From Bagarius yarrelli (lineage: Eukaryota > Chordata > Actinopteri > Siluriformes > Sisoridae), in contig VCAZ01000001.1 in the NCBI GenBank assembly GCA_005784505.1, positions 13,997,597-14,061,596 of the forward strand: a stretch of DNA of 64,000 nt. The letters are read 5' to 3'. The notes under the pieces were generated by a model that saw only the letters and a program-made list of their open reading frames with translations, did not search any database and had not been told where the DNA came from. A program made the translations under genes and the position numbers. This document shows, piece by piece, positions 1 through 9,866 of this stretch. Within the stretch, counting starts at the first letter, position 1; the number at the start of each line of letters is the position of its first letter.

Positions 1-239
1 TCATAATTCCGTTCAGCAGCCGTGAGTTTTCGTGAATGGTAGGCACATGGATGTAGTTTGCGTGTAGAGCCGTGGCGTTGTGATAGAACAGCCCACACCC
101 CCACAGTCAGAAGCATCAACCTCAAAAAGTAAAGAAGGATCAGGGTGTTGCAGGATGGAAGCCATGGTAAAACTTGTGCTTGAGCAAGATGAACGCTTTA
201 TATATATCCGCTGCCTCAGTCCACCGTATCTTGGCAGGT
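1..239. other. left-edge sequence, no gene recognised
   Basis: Lies upstream of the gypsy fragment and most likely inside an intron of gene A, whose earlier exons are off-window. Short open frames here show no family resemblance. The gypsy homology on the minus strand stops at about 240-250, so this could be a scrambled continuation of that element or host intron. Confidence 0.4.
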
Positions 240-890
240 TTGCCTGCTACCTACCTCTACCTTGAGAGGTAAGTGGCAAAGTGATTGTGCTATAGTTACA
301 AATAAAACGCCGATAGAAGTTGCCAAACCCTAAAAACCTTTGAAGTTCCTTGATAGTTTTGGGAAGGGGCCAATCAGTCACTGCTTTGACTTTCTTTAAG
401 TCCATAGCGACCCCTTGTGGACTAATGTGATATCCCAGAAATATGACCTGATCTTGGTGGATCTTGCATTTTTCCAACTTGACATATGATTTGCTTTCCA
501 ACAGTCTTTGCAATACAGTATGAACGTGAGCCACATGTTGTGGGTAGGTGCGTGAATAAATGAGTATATTGTCGATATATGCATTGACAGAAATGTTGAC
601 GAGGTCACGAAACACATCATTGATAAAAGCTTGGAACACAGCTGAGGCATTGGACAATCTGTACGGCATGACTCAGTGCCTCCTGGTGGTGATGAAAGCG
701 GTCTTCCACTCGTCACCCTCTCATATGATGAGATTATATATGCACTGCGGAGATCGAGTTTGCTGAAGAATCTAGCTTCTCGTAATTGTTCCAGCACTGC
801 TGGGACTAATAGGAGAGGATAGCGATACTTGAAGGTAACAATGTTCAAGCCCCGATAATCAATACATGGGCGCAGACATAGTTTTTGTTA
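240..890 (-). mobile_element. Ty3/gypsy reverse-transcriptase fragment (decayed)
   Basis: Minus-strand frames give a gypsy RT in two pieces. The upstream part (about 848-740) has the KLDLRSAY motif. The downstream part (669-250) has MPYRLSNASAVFQAFINDVF, then the catalytic box as YIDNILIYS (usual YVDDILIYS, so the second Asp is Asn), then FLGYHIS and the RFLGFGNFYRRFI thumb motif. A frameshift separates the pieces and no LTR, protease or integrase is visible. It sits in intron 5 of gene A, in or beside a Tc1-like remnant; gene C has no gypsy sequence at the equivalent place. Family assignment is secure; the clade is not. Confidence 0.85.
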
Positions 891-1506
891 TGATTCTCAA
901 TACTTTTGGCGACATTGGGGTTCTAGATGTCTTTTTTGTTTTTTGCTATATTTATTAAACTAGGTTTTTTACCTGATTTAATTTGGCAGGCAAACTTCGT
1001 GGTGTGAAAAATGTGAAACACCTGACACACATACGACACTGCAAATGGGCTCCTCGCACTTAAATATATAAAAATTCAGTGATGTTAACCTTATTGTGCC
1101 TAAGTTGAAATAAATTAAATCAAAACATTAACCATGCAGCTGAAACATGTGTACTTTATAAGCACTTTATTTAATTAAGTGTTATAAAACATTATAATAT
1201 CATCATATGTTAAATTTAAAAATATATGTTTACTGTGGATGTACAGCAGCTTCCTTCAATAAGGACTTTATATCAGTATGTGTAATTGGATCGTTTGCTG
1301 CACAGATTGATTTACATAATATTTAGAGTCCATAAACTGTGGCAATTTTTTAAAACAATGTTATGCTTGGTTATGATCGTTTGTCTCTGTTTGGATGAAA
1401 TGAAATAGATTTTTTCTTGGTTTAATAATGCGTGGTTAAATCTAGAGGTTTACAGGAGCTTATCAAACAATCATTTTGTCTCCTTTTTTTGTTTCTTTGT
1501 GTTTAG
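891..1506. other. intron of gene A with Tc1-like end fragment
   Basis: Starts with a piece reading tacttttggcgac, typical of the end of Tc1-like elements. It continues with sequence co-linear with 31860-32700 of gene C (shared segments around ggttctagatgt, ggtgtgaaaaatgtga and the run into the next exon). This marks A and C as the same subtype. No coding sequence is seen. Confidence 0.6.
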
Positions 1507-2537
1507 GGCATGTGCTTCACTAATACCTCTCCACTGGTGGTTCCTACAGGAAGTAAAGAGGTTTGTATTCATTTCTTTACAATGTATAAATAACTCTGGA
1601 TTATCAGCATGTAACATTATAATATTTTCTATTCACTTTAATTTGGAATTTGGATAATATTACTAGGAATTGTTGTACACATCTGACTACTGGATCTAAT
1701 ATGTATATAGTTGGATGATTTTCAGTGAATAAATCTGGTCTGAAAAAAAGGAAATGGATATATTTAACATGAAAACATGGAAATAATGTAAAAAACAGAA
1801 GAGCTCTGGTAGATTCCGGTTCATAAAAGTAGATCAAACCACAAACAATTAAGGATTACACAACTATAACCGATTGCAATTGAAGCACAATAGGAAAATA
1901 CTAAGTGTGGCATTATTTAATTCTAATATTATTAAGTTATATCATGTTTCTCCTTTTCAAAGTGCACATTAGGGACAAACCCGATTAGTGTAGCAGCTCC
2001 TGCTAAGGATGGAGACAGTTTTGAGTTGGACATGGCAACCTCGTCTGTAGCACTTGGAAAGGTAAACTAAGACACACATACAATTAACCAGTAAACTGGT
2101 AAATCTGAAGAAAGGTAGTGAAATTGATTGTTTTTAACTTGTTTTTTAAAACTTCATGTCTATTTTTTATTTCTTATTCAGGTGGAGTTTCATTCACGTA
2201 ATAACGTCTCTATTCCAGAGGGTTGGGGCTGTGATTCCGAAGGTCTTCCGACGTCTGACCCCAATGCTGTGCTGTCAGGAGGAGGGCTGTTGCCTGTGGG
2301 CGGCAGTAAGATGACAGGTCTCTGTTTTAGTCTTGTCCCCACCACTTCCTGCTTTAGAAGCCTCTATAAAGGCAAAATAAACAGAAGCCTGTAGTGCTGT
2401 CAGCACTGTTATTACAGAATAACATATTTTAGAACAAGACATTTGCTTAAGATTCATAGAGGAATTCTTGGTTCTCAGCATTATGTAACAGCTGATAAGA
2501 AAAGACCAGGTGCAGTGATATTGTATTTAACTGAGAA

Positions 2538-2580
<43 letters not shown>

Positions 2581-3781
2581 AAATGTTAAGGCAATGACTT
2601 TTTAATATATGTAGTAACAGCAACTACGATGGGTCCGCCTAATTTTCACAATTTATTAAAAAAATTAATTTGTCACAAAATTTATAATATTTGAACATTG
2701 TGTATTAGGAGGTTATAAGGGTTATGGACTGGGGATGATGGTGGAGGTTTTCTGTGGGATTCTCGCTGGCTCACAATACAGTAAATACATCCGCACATGG
2801 AGAATGACTGACAGCAGCGCAAACCTGGTATTTACATTCATATATGTCACCACACACACCCACACATACACACAGCTATTTAATTGTAAAAGATTAAAAT
2901 TGAGCATGTGCTGTAACTCTCCCTGTTTTACTGTGTGTTTCAGGGTCAGTGCTTTGTGGCATTGAACCCAGAATTCTTCGCTGATGGATTCAATGACAGA
3001 ATGTCTGACCTGCTCTCAATACACAGAAACCTTGAATCAGTAAGTAATCAGCTTTTGTAACCAGAAAGGGTCACACATATTACCAAATATTTGTAATGAC
3101 AGACTCGTTGTAGTGTATGAAAGGTTGTTGTATATTTGTTTTCAGGCAGTGACAGAAAAACCTGTACTGGTGCCGGGAGACCCGGAAAGAAAACATTACC
3201 AGACCTGCCATGAGCTGGAGGGCATCCCGTACTCCTTAAGTGTGGTCAAGCACATGGTACACACATAGACACACACACACACACACACACACAAAAGCAC
3301 ACAACACAATAGCACAAAATAAACATCAAAATTAAATACAGTTTGATTATAAACAATTATTAATACATGGTTGTAGCTGGCATTTGTACGATGTCTTAAA
3401 AAATGAGGAACACAAAACAGTTTCTTTCTCATGTTTACTCACTGACAGTTTGAGATGGTATAGAAGAATAGCGCTTCCTATTGAAGCACAGTGTAGGAGA
3501 CATATTGTCGATTCAGGTTGTAATCAAAGCTTAAGAAAGGTTTATGATAATCTGAAATGCTTTGTAAAAATATTAACATCACTGCTACTATTTTATTAAT
3601 AACTATTTATATTTAAATGATTTCGTAAAATATTCTTAATTCAGATTTATCACTGTGTGAGGAATATCTGCCATTTTATTGTTCATTTTAATCCACAGTG
3701 CTAAATGTTGTGTTTGTGTGTGTCTGATATTTCTTAAGAATTATAAGTATTTGATTGACAAGCATTAACATTCACTCCCTT

Positions 3782-3850
<69 letters not shown>

Positions 3851-3945
3851 TTCTCTTTGTCTCTCACGCTCTCTGTATTTACTAGAATGACGTTGCCAGC
3901 TCTTTAGGTGTGTCTCCTTTGCTGCCCACTCACAGACTCATCTAG
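1507..3945 (+). CDS. Ldh_2-family oxidoreductase, gene A (5' part off-window)
   Basis: Exons 5-11 of a NAD(P)-dependent dehydrogenase of the Ldh_2 (YlbC/YjmC malate/ureidoglycolate/sulfolactate dehydrogenase) family: 1507-1560, 1963-2061, 2182-2317, 2709-2827, 2944-3039, 3146-3256, 3886-3945 (TAG). All are open and phase-compatible. They encode GMCFTNTSPLVV, then CTLGTNPISVAAPAKDGDSF, then SGGGLLPVGG, GGYKGYGLGMMVE (the family's nucleotide-site glycine segment) and the C-terminus LPTHRLI. Exons 1-4 must lie left of the window or have been lost. Exon 5, exon 11 and flanking introns match gene C, while exon 9, intron 9 and exon 10 match B/D, which suggests gene conversion. Exact substrate unknown. 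Confidence 0.85.
2541..2580 (+). repeat. (GA)n microsatellite in intron 7 of gene A
   Basis: About 40 bp of near-perfect GA. An equivalent tract occurs at the same place in gene C (34380-34420), so it predates the block duplication. Confidence 0.9.
3267..3293 (+). repeat. (CA)n microsatellite after exon 10 of gene A
   Basis: Short CA run directly downstream of the donor of exon 10. It matches the position of a CA run in gene C (35211-35236). Confidence 0.85.
3779..3862 (+). repeat. (CT)n microsatellite before last exon of gene A
   Basis: Interrupted CT repeat about 25 bp before the acceptor of the final exon. It may serve as an extended polypyrimidine tract. Gene C has the same arrangement (35749-35800); B and D have GT repeats in this intron instead. 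Confidence 0.85.
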
Positions 3946-5203
3946 AAAAATAGCTGCTGCAACATAGGTGGATCTAGTTTGATTTAAAAGTAATCACTTG
4001 ACTCTAAAGGGATTTCAATTTGAAAGCTAAAATTATTTACATTGTCTAGGCATGGATTTTGATAGTGTAAACTATGATTAACAAACTTTTTTTCCTTTTT
4101 TTATTAAACAGGCCATTACTAAATAGTTCTCTAAATCTTTGGTACAATGTTACTCAAGTTGATGCCTTAGCTACTTTGTTGTTCTGTTATTTAAATCTGC
4201 TAATCAACATAAGTGAACAAAGTTAAGGCTTTTAACTGTAGATAGATAGATCACAATATATAAGAAAATATCCTGGTAAATAGCCAGTCACTGAAGGATA
4301 TACAGTAAGATTTTTTTTTTTTCTTGCAGGAGTCAGAGTTTAATGAAAACAGCAGTTTTACTAGTGAAAATGAGATATAATTACTATTATCATTAAATAT
4401 AATATTAATATATTAATATTAATATAAAGGGATTAACAAATTATTCTGTTTCTAATGCCGATTTGTTTGTATTTGACAAACATCTGATGGATTTGATTTT
4501 TTTTAATTATATATTTTTACCTTATCAAAAAATGTGGTTTTGTTGAAAAGAAGAGAAATAAAAATGCTTGTTCAGTTCAGTATTGTTTTTATCACTGTGT
4601 CAAAAACCAAAATAAAACAATAAATAAATATAATTCCTGCATATCACATAAACATGCAATCAATCAGTATCGTTATCAGCAGTTATTAGGCGGGGCTGAG
4701 GAGGGTCAAAGAAACTAAAAAAGTTAGTAATGCAGGATAGACAACGACGGTAAAGATGTATCATTACTGCTATTTCAAAAATGTTAACAATAAATTCACC
4801 GGTTACAGAATGCAATAGATGCACCATGAATTAGTAAATGTAACTTTATTATCTGTAATTAGATAATTAAGGTAATCATTCAAATAATTCAGCCATATAT
4901 ATCAATTACTTCAGAGATAAAGGCCGTAATTAACAATGTACTCCTTCATGCCCTGAGAAGAATTTAAAAGAAGCCAATTAAAGCCCGTCTTCAATCAAGA
5001 TTTTTTTCAAACGTTTAATGACCTACATATGTTTCACAATGTTTTTTTTACATTTCTATTATGTATTCAAGCTTTTTGCATTGTTTTTCCATCACCTACT
5101 GGAAAAGAATGAGAAAATAAAATAACGAAAAGAAAGAATAGCATGCTTGGCATGAAAAAAATTATTTGGTTATAAACAAAACATTTTAACATTTAATGTA
5201 GGT
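3946..5203. other. spacer downstream of gene A
   Basis: Non-coding, AT-rich. Co-linear with the spacer downstream of gene C (35870-37130), for example the block reading tcagtatcgttatcagcagt at about 4665 and 36595. It holds the 3' untranslated region of A; no AATAAA was found within 200 bp of the stop. No coding sequence seen. Confidence 0.6.
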
Positions 5204-5584
5204 GTGGCAGGGTAAACAATTTTTGGGTTCTGATTTATTTTTCGTTTTTTCGTTTTTTTCTGGGTTGAGTGATTTTGTCTTTCTTTTCTTATTTTTGAGC
5301 GTGATTGTCTTAATGTAATGTTGTAATTTGTTTATTATACCTTTTTCATTTTTAGGAGCCGGTGTGGAAGCGGGAAGGCCAGCTGGTTTTTCCTCTGGGT
5401 GTGTGTTTTAGTGTGTAGGTTGCATTAACACTACTTCTTTGCAGCATAGTGTTTAATTTGGTGTGTACTGGCACTTGGTCCTGGAGAGGTATATTTATTG
5501 TGTGCTCGTGCCTTGTTGTGATGTCGTTATAGGGAAATTGCACCAGTAGGACAAGCCTGAGCACAATTTGTAACAATATACTTG

Positions 5585-5984
5585 GAATAAATAAGAGATG
5601 ACCAACTACAACACCCCGGGGGCTAATTTACTACAGAATCACCCAACACTGAAAATTAATTATCACAGATACAGGTTCTAAAGCACACAGATGCACCTAC
5701 AGCTAAATCAGGATCTGAGGCAGAGGTTGAACCAAAAGCATTTTATTAATATTCACCAAAAAAGGACAACACAAAACAATAAAGTCCTACCCAAGCCTGC
5801 TCACACTCTAGGGCTAGAAACCAACAATCCCACGCTGCGCAGGACATCTGGTGACGTCACCAATGATCATGGAAAATGCACTTTGGCAAGGCACCTGCGC
5901 CTTCTTTTAAAGGCCAACTAATTCACACCCATCTTTCTAGATGCTCCGCCCAGCACAAGACATCCACCACTGCCACAATCTACC
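5585..5984 (-). repeat. probable 3' LTR of inner minus-strand gypsy element
   Basis: Its distal 100-150 bp matches 8720-8859: shared blocks cccacgctgc, gcaaggcacct, aggccaactaat, tctagatgctccgcc and ccaccactgccaca. On the minus strand it would start TGTGGCAGTGG. The sequence just before it on that strand is purine-rich (aaagcggaggtagat), as expected of a polypurine tract. The left part is poorly conserved between the two LTRs, so this boundary is uncertain. Confidence 0.6.
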
Positions 5985-6430
5985 TCCGCTTTAATCGCTG
6001 TCGTCCCGACGATGGATCCAGTGTTTGGCCCTGCCGAACTAACACCATGGTCTAAACAGTGCCCTAATTGAATTTGATCCAGACACAGGTGAGCCGTTAG
6101 ACCCCAAATCTCTTACTCTTGCTGTTCTTGGCAAATAATGCACATTAGAATGTTGTCCAGCCTACATGTGTTGAATTCTATGCAAAGCTTTCTCAGACTG
6201 ACCATGGGGTGCGACTATTAATGAGCTTCACAAGTCACAAATTTTATGACGACCCCATGCTCCATGATCACACAGGTAAACTAACTGTTCCCTAGCCAAC
6301 GCAAGGTTCAATTGATCCTCTCGCTTTGGTAATCACCATTACATTCTCCTGCTGAGAAACAGGATAATCACGTAAAATCAATAGCCACGATCTCCTTTGG
6401 TGGTGGGACGGCCTATATCCTATCTCTATC

Positions 6431-7015
6431 CTATATCCTATATATCCTATATAACTCAGGGCCTGGCTCTTGGGGCTCTCGACCTGATTTCCGTTGCCAA
6501 AACCTCTTTACTGGCCCTATAACTGGGTCAGCCTTCTGAAAAACAATCAGATCAGGCACTGAACGGCTAGGCCAAGCCCCTATAGTGCTCTGTAAGATAA
6601 CACTCCCTGGGTCTAGAACCACTGCTTGTCTCAACAGCTCTGGAACAGCTGCTCCCAGCAAGCAGACATCCTTCCTCTCAAATCTACCAGGAAGCCAGGA
6701 CAGTGAATCAGCATTTTGATTGTTCTTACCAGATCTATACTGGATTTCAAAATCAAATGCAGCCAACTCTGCCGCCCACCGTTTCTCAGTGGCCCCAAGT
6801 TTAGCTGTAGCATGGTGACTAGGGGGAATTATTATCAGTTCGAACCAGGCACTTGTGACCAAGCAAGTACTCTCTAAACTTTTCAGCCATAGCCTATTTA
6901 AGAACCAATAACTTCAACTGCATGGAGCTATATGTAGCAGCATTACTCTCAGCCGGCCTAAAACTTCGGCTGGCATAAGCAACAGGTCTAACATTACCCT
7001 CAAATTCCCTCTAAA

Positions 7016-7099
<84 letters not shown>

Positions 7100-8330
7100 A
7101 AAGGCTGGGTAAAATCTCCATACGCCAACACTGCCGCTGTAGTGACGGCATGCTATAAAGCTTGAAATGGCTCCTCACAGTGCTTGGACCACTTAATTGT
7201 TAATACCGGACTGCACTTTCTAGATTTAAACCCCCCCCCCCAGTTAACTCTGCCACCACCTGGTGTAATGGGGCTGCCAACTTAGCAAACCCCTCCACAA
7301 ACTGCCTATAGTAGCTTGCGAAACCCAAAAAGGTTTGCAACTCAGAGTTACTGTACAAGGCCATTGGGCTACTGCCTTAGTTTTCTTTGGGTCTGTTGCT
7401 ACACCATCAGCATAACATGGCCCAAATAATTTACCTTTTTCTGGAAAAATGCACATTTCTTGATCTTCACCTTAGGTCCCTCGACTCGCAGACGATTCAG
7501 TACTACTTTTGGTCGCTGCAAGTGTTGCTGCATAGAGGAAGAAAACACAATGATATCGTTTAAATTAACAAAACAGTATGATGTTTTGGTCACCAAAAAG
7601 TAGCTCCATCAACCGCTGGAATATACTTGGCGCATTACACATGCCAAAACGGCATGCAATGCTCTTCAAAAAGACCAAAAGGTGTACAAAAAGCAGTCTA
7701 TGGACGATCAAACTCAAATACTGGAACTTGGTTGTACCCGCTGGTCAGATCTAGAGTAGAAAACCAACAGGCACCTGCCAGAGAGTCTAAAGTCTCCTCA
7801 AATCAAGGCAAAGGAAAGGCATTTTTGTGGGTTTTCGAATTAAGTTGACGATAGTCAACACGCATCCGGTACCATCCTTTTTTCTAACCAAGAAAATGAG
7901 AGAGGCATATGGACTTCAACTCTCTAATGATTTGCGCATCAAGCAGCTGACTAATATGAGCGTTTGTCAGTAAACCTACCAAATACACCTCCCGCAAGGT
8001 GCCAATTACAATAGCCGGGTAAAGCACTACATCCATAGTCCCAAGATTGACTACTGGTATATTAGCTGTTCCGTTCTCTGCTCGGGCCAAAATAGAAGAG
8101 GCTTTAAAAAGCTGGGGGCTCCAAAAGCATGGTGCCACCTACTCACTGGGCGGAACATGTAGATAGGTCGCCCCTAACTTTAAAATCCTGCCTTACAAAT
8201 AGTAGTTCGAATAGCTTAGATCCACAATGACCAAAATGCTCCTGGACATCTGAGCCACCACTGAGCCACCAGGAGGATCCCTGACAACCAACCTGCTGCA
8301 CCGCAGAATAAGCATACCACGAATTCAATG
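6431..8330 (-). pseudogene. inner gypsy element, broken pol remnants
   Basis: Read from high to low coordinates on the minus strand, the order is that of a gypsy pol. A protease-like stretch lies at 8138-7884 (LGTMDVVLYPAIVIGTL). Reverse transcriptase lies at 7596-7244 (LNDIIVFSSSMQQHLQR, where the usual LDDIIVFSS has lost an Asp, then KKCAFFQKKVNYLGH). An RNase H tail lies at 6862-6650 (LGATEKRWAAELAAFDFEIQ, then YRSGKNNQNADSLSW). Frames are broken by stops, frameshifts and a homopolymer. No gag or integrase core was identified. A dead element. Confidence 0.8.
7018..7097 (+). repeat. uninterrupted run of about 80 A
   Basis: A homopolymer inside the gypsy remnant, between its reverse transcriptase and RNase H pieces. 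The length is as printed; runs like this are often mis-sized in assemblies. Confidence 0.9.
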
Positions 8331-8479
8331 TCCAGTTCCATATAGCGAATATATAAAATTTCTAGCCCCTGGCCCTATAGTTCAAACTTAAGCTAAAAAC
8401 AGCTCTGTAATAGTTGACACCATGGACCCAGTGTCAATTAGATAGGGTACCGAAACCCCACCCATATTAACAGGTTAGT

Positions 8480-8859
8480 GTGGACATGAGGACATTGTCG
8501 AGAGACAAATCGGTTATTCCAAATACCAGAGGAGCCATAAACAATTTAATATTTTATTCACTGAATGGTTTACTGACTTACCGGTTTAAACAGTACTCTG
8601 GCAAAAAGCCTGAAACCGCTGGATTCCTCTGTCCACACTAAAAACAAGAAACCATACAGCCCTTAAAACACACAACCAAACTACACCATGGACAGGAATC
8701 GATCGGTTCCTAACCAAACCAACATTCCCACGCTGCTCATGGGAAATGCACTTCAGCAAGGCACCTACGCCTCCTTTTATAGGCCAACTAATGCTGCGAA
8801 ATAAAGCACACTTGTTTTTCTAGATGCTCCGCCAGCACAAGACAGCCACCACTGCCACA
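8480..8859 (-). repeat. probable 5' LTR of inner minus-strand gypsy element
   Basis: Partner of the LTR-like block ending at 5984, with the same terminal ccaccactgccaca and the same internal blocks. Its left end is set only roughly. Divergence and indels between the two LTRs indicate an old insertion or a hybrid of related subfamilies. Confidence 0.55.
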
Positions 8860-9184
8860 CTTTTAAGTCTTTTCTGTTATATTAAAATAAATTTCTTTTG
8901 TTGATACTCACACCTCATTAAATTGTCTTAGCCCTTAATGGGTAAAACTTACCTGTTCGTCCCTATGCGGATTATTTCCCTGGCTCTCCACCAGGGTGGC
9001 CGTAGTCGGATTATAGGAATTTTCTATCACCTTGTACTGCCACATTTTTGGCGTAGTCAGCAGGATAGTAATTTATCATCTTGTACTGCCACATTCTCAC
9101 ACTGCACAGCCTAGCTGCACAACATTGTTGCAAAAGAAATGTTTTCACAGTGAATGAAATGAAATGCATTTTTGCATATCCCAT

Positions 9185-9580
9185 CTTAGTAAGTTGGGTA
9201 AGAGTGCAGGGTCAGCTATGATACAGTGCCCCTGGAGCAGGAGGGTTAAGGGTCTTGCTCAAGGACCCAACAGTGGTTGACTTGCCGGAGGTGGGGGCTT
9301 GAACCCAGGTGTTTCTGGTCTTCAGATTAACAACTCAGCACCTTAACCATTTTGAGCCACCCTGATCAGGGGATTCAAGTCTCAGTACCATTAAGTTGCC
9401 AATTTTGGGCCCCCCCAAGCAAGACCCTTAAGTGCACAATTGGATAAAATAAATGTGAATATGAAAATGAATAATGTCGCTCTGAAAAAAGATATAAAAA
9501 ATGTTAAAGTAACCTTTTAACTGCTTAGTTAGGTAAGGGCATCTTCCAAATGCCACAGATGTAAATACAAATGTGCAAAG
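9185..9580. repeat. two SINE-like repeat copies in opposite orientation
   Basis: The first copy (about 9190-9360) reads as the reverse complement of a teleost SINE body: aagggtcttgctcaagg, then cttgaaccc and caccttaaccatt. The second (9361-9580) is forward: gattcaagtctcag, then aagcaagacccttaagtg and ggataaaataaatgtga. A forward copy related to the second occurs at 37425-37690 upstream of gene D. Confidence 0.6.
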
Positions 9581-9727
9581 AATTGACCACATAAAAACTT
9601 TACTTCACTGATCAGTAGTCTACTCAAGGGACTGGAATTCCTACATCACTACAATGCTGTAATTGTAATATACTTTAATAAAAAAATTCAGACGAACCAG
9701 GTGAAAAAAAAAACTGTCTTACAAAAT

Positions 9728-9765
9728 GATGCTAGGCGTGGTTAACAGCGTGACACCCCCATCGC
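9728..9765 (+). promoter_or_regulatory. conserved block, candidate promoter of gene B
   Basis: A 38-bp stretch identical to 37810-37847 upstream of gene D, in otherwise diverged sequence. It contains tggttaacag, an HNF1-type GTTAAC core. It lies about 100 bp before the start codon. Promoter function is inferred from position and conservation only. Confidence 0.4.
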
Positions 9766-9866
9766 TGTTCACAGAGTTTGTTCAGCATTTATAGAAGGTT
9801 TTAGATCCTAAGATGCAAACAGCAAGCTAATTTTTTTTTTTTTGCAGAGACAATTTACACAACATC

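Larger units (their letters stand above)
5204..9092. mobile_element. nested LTR-retrotransposon insertion between genes A and B
   Basis: The spacer between C and D lacks this block. Homology to that spacer stops after about 5203 and resumes at about 9093 (ctcacactgcacagcct). The block begins gtgtggcag and ends actgccacatt, inverted TGTGGCAG/CTGCCACA ends typical of LTRs. At 9044-9066 lies ttttggcgtagtcagcagg, which resembles the leader just after a gypsy LTR. A second, minus-strand gypsy element occupies about 5585-8859. My reading is an outer LTR split by an inner element; outer boundaries are approximate. Confidence 0.6.

Noticed and set aside
2295..2310. Donor at GGCA|GTGAGA or GTAAGA as the main end of exon 7
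   Set aside because: The GACAG|GTCTCT donor gives the family's GGSEMTGGYKGYG-type sequence; the other loses four conserved-position residues.
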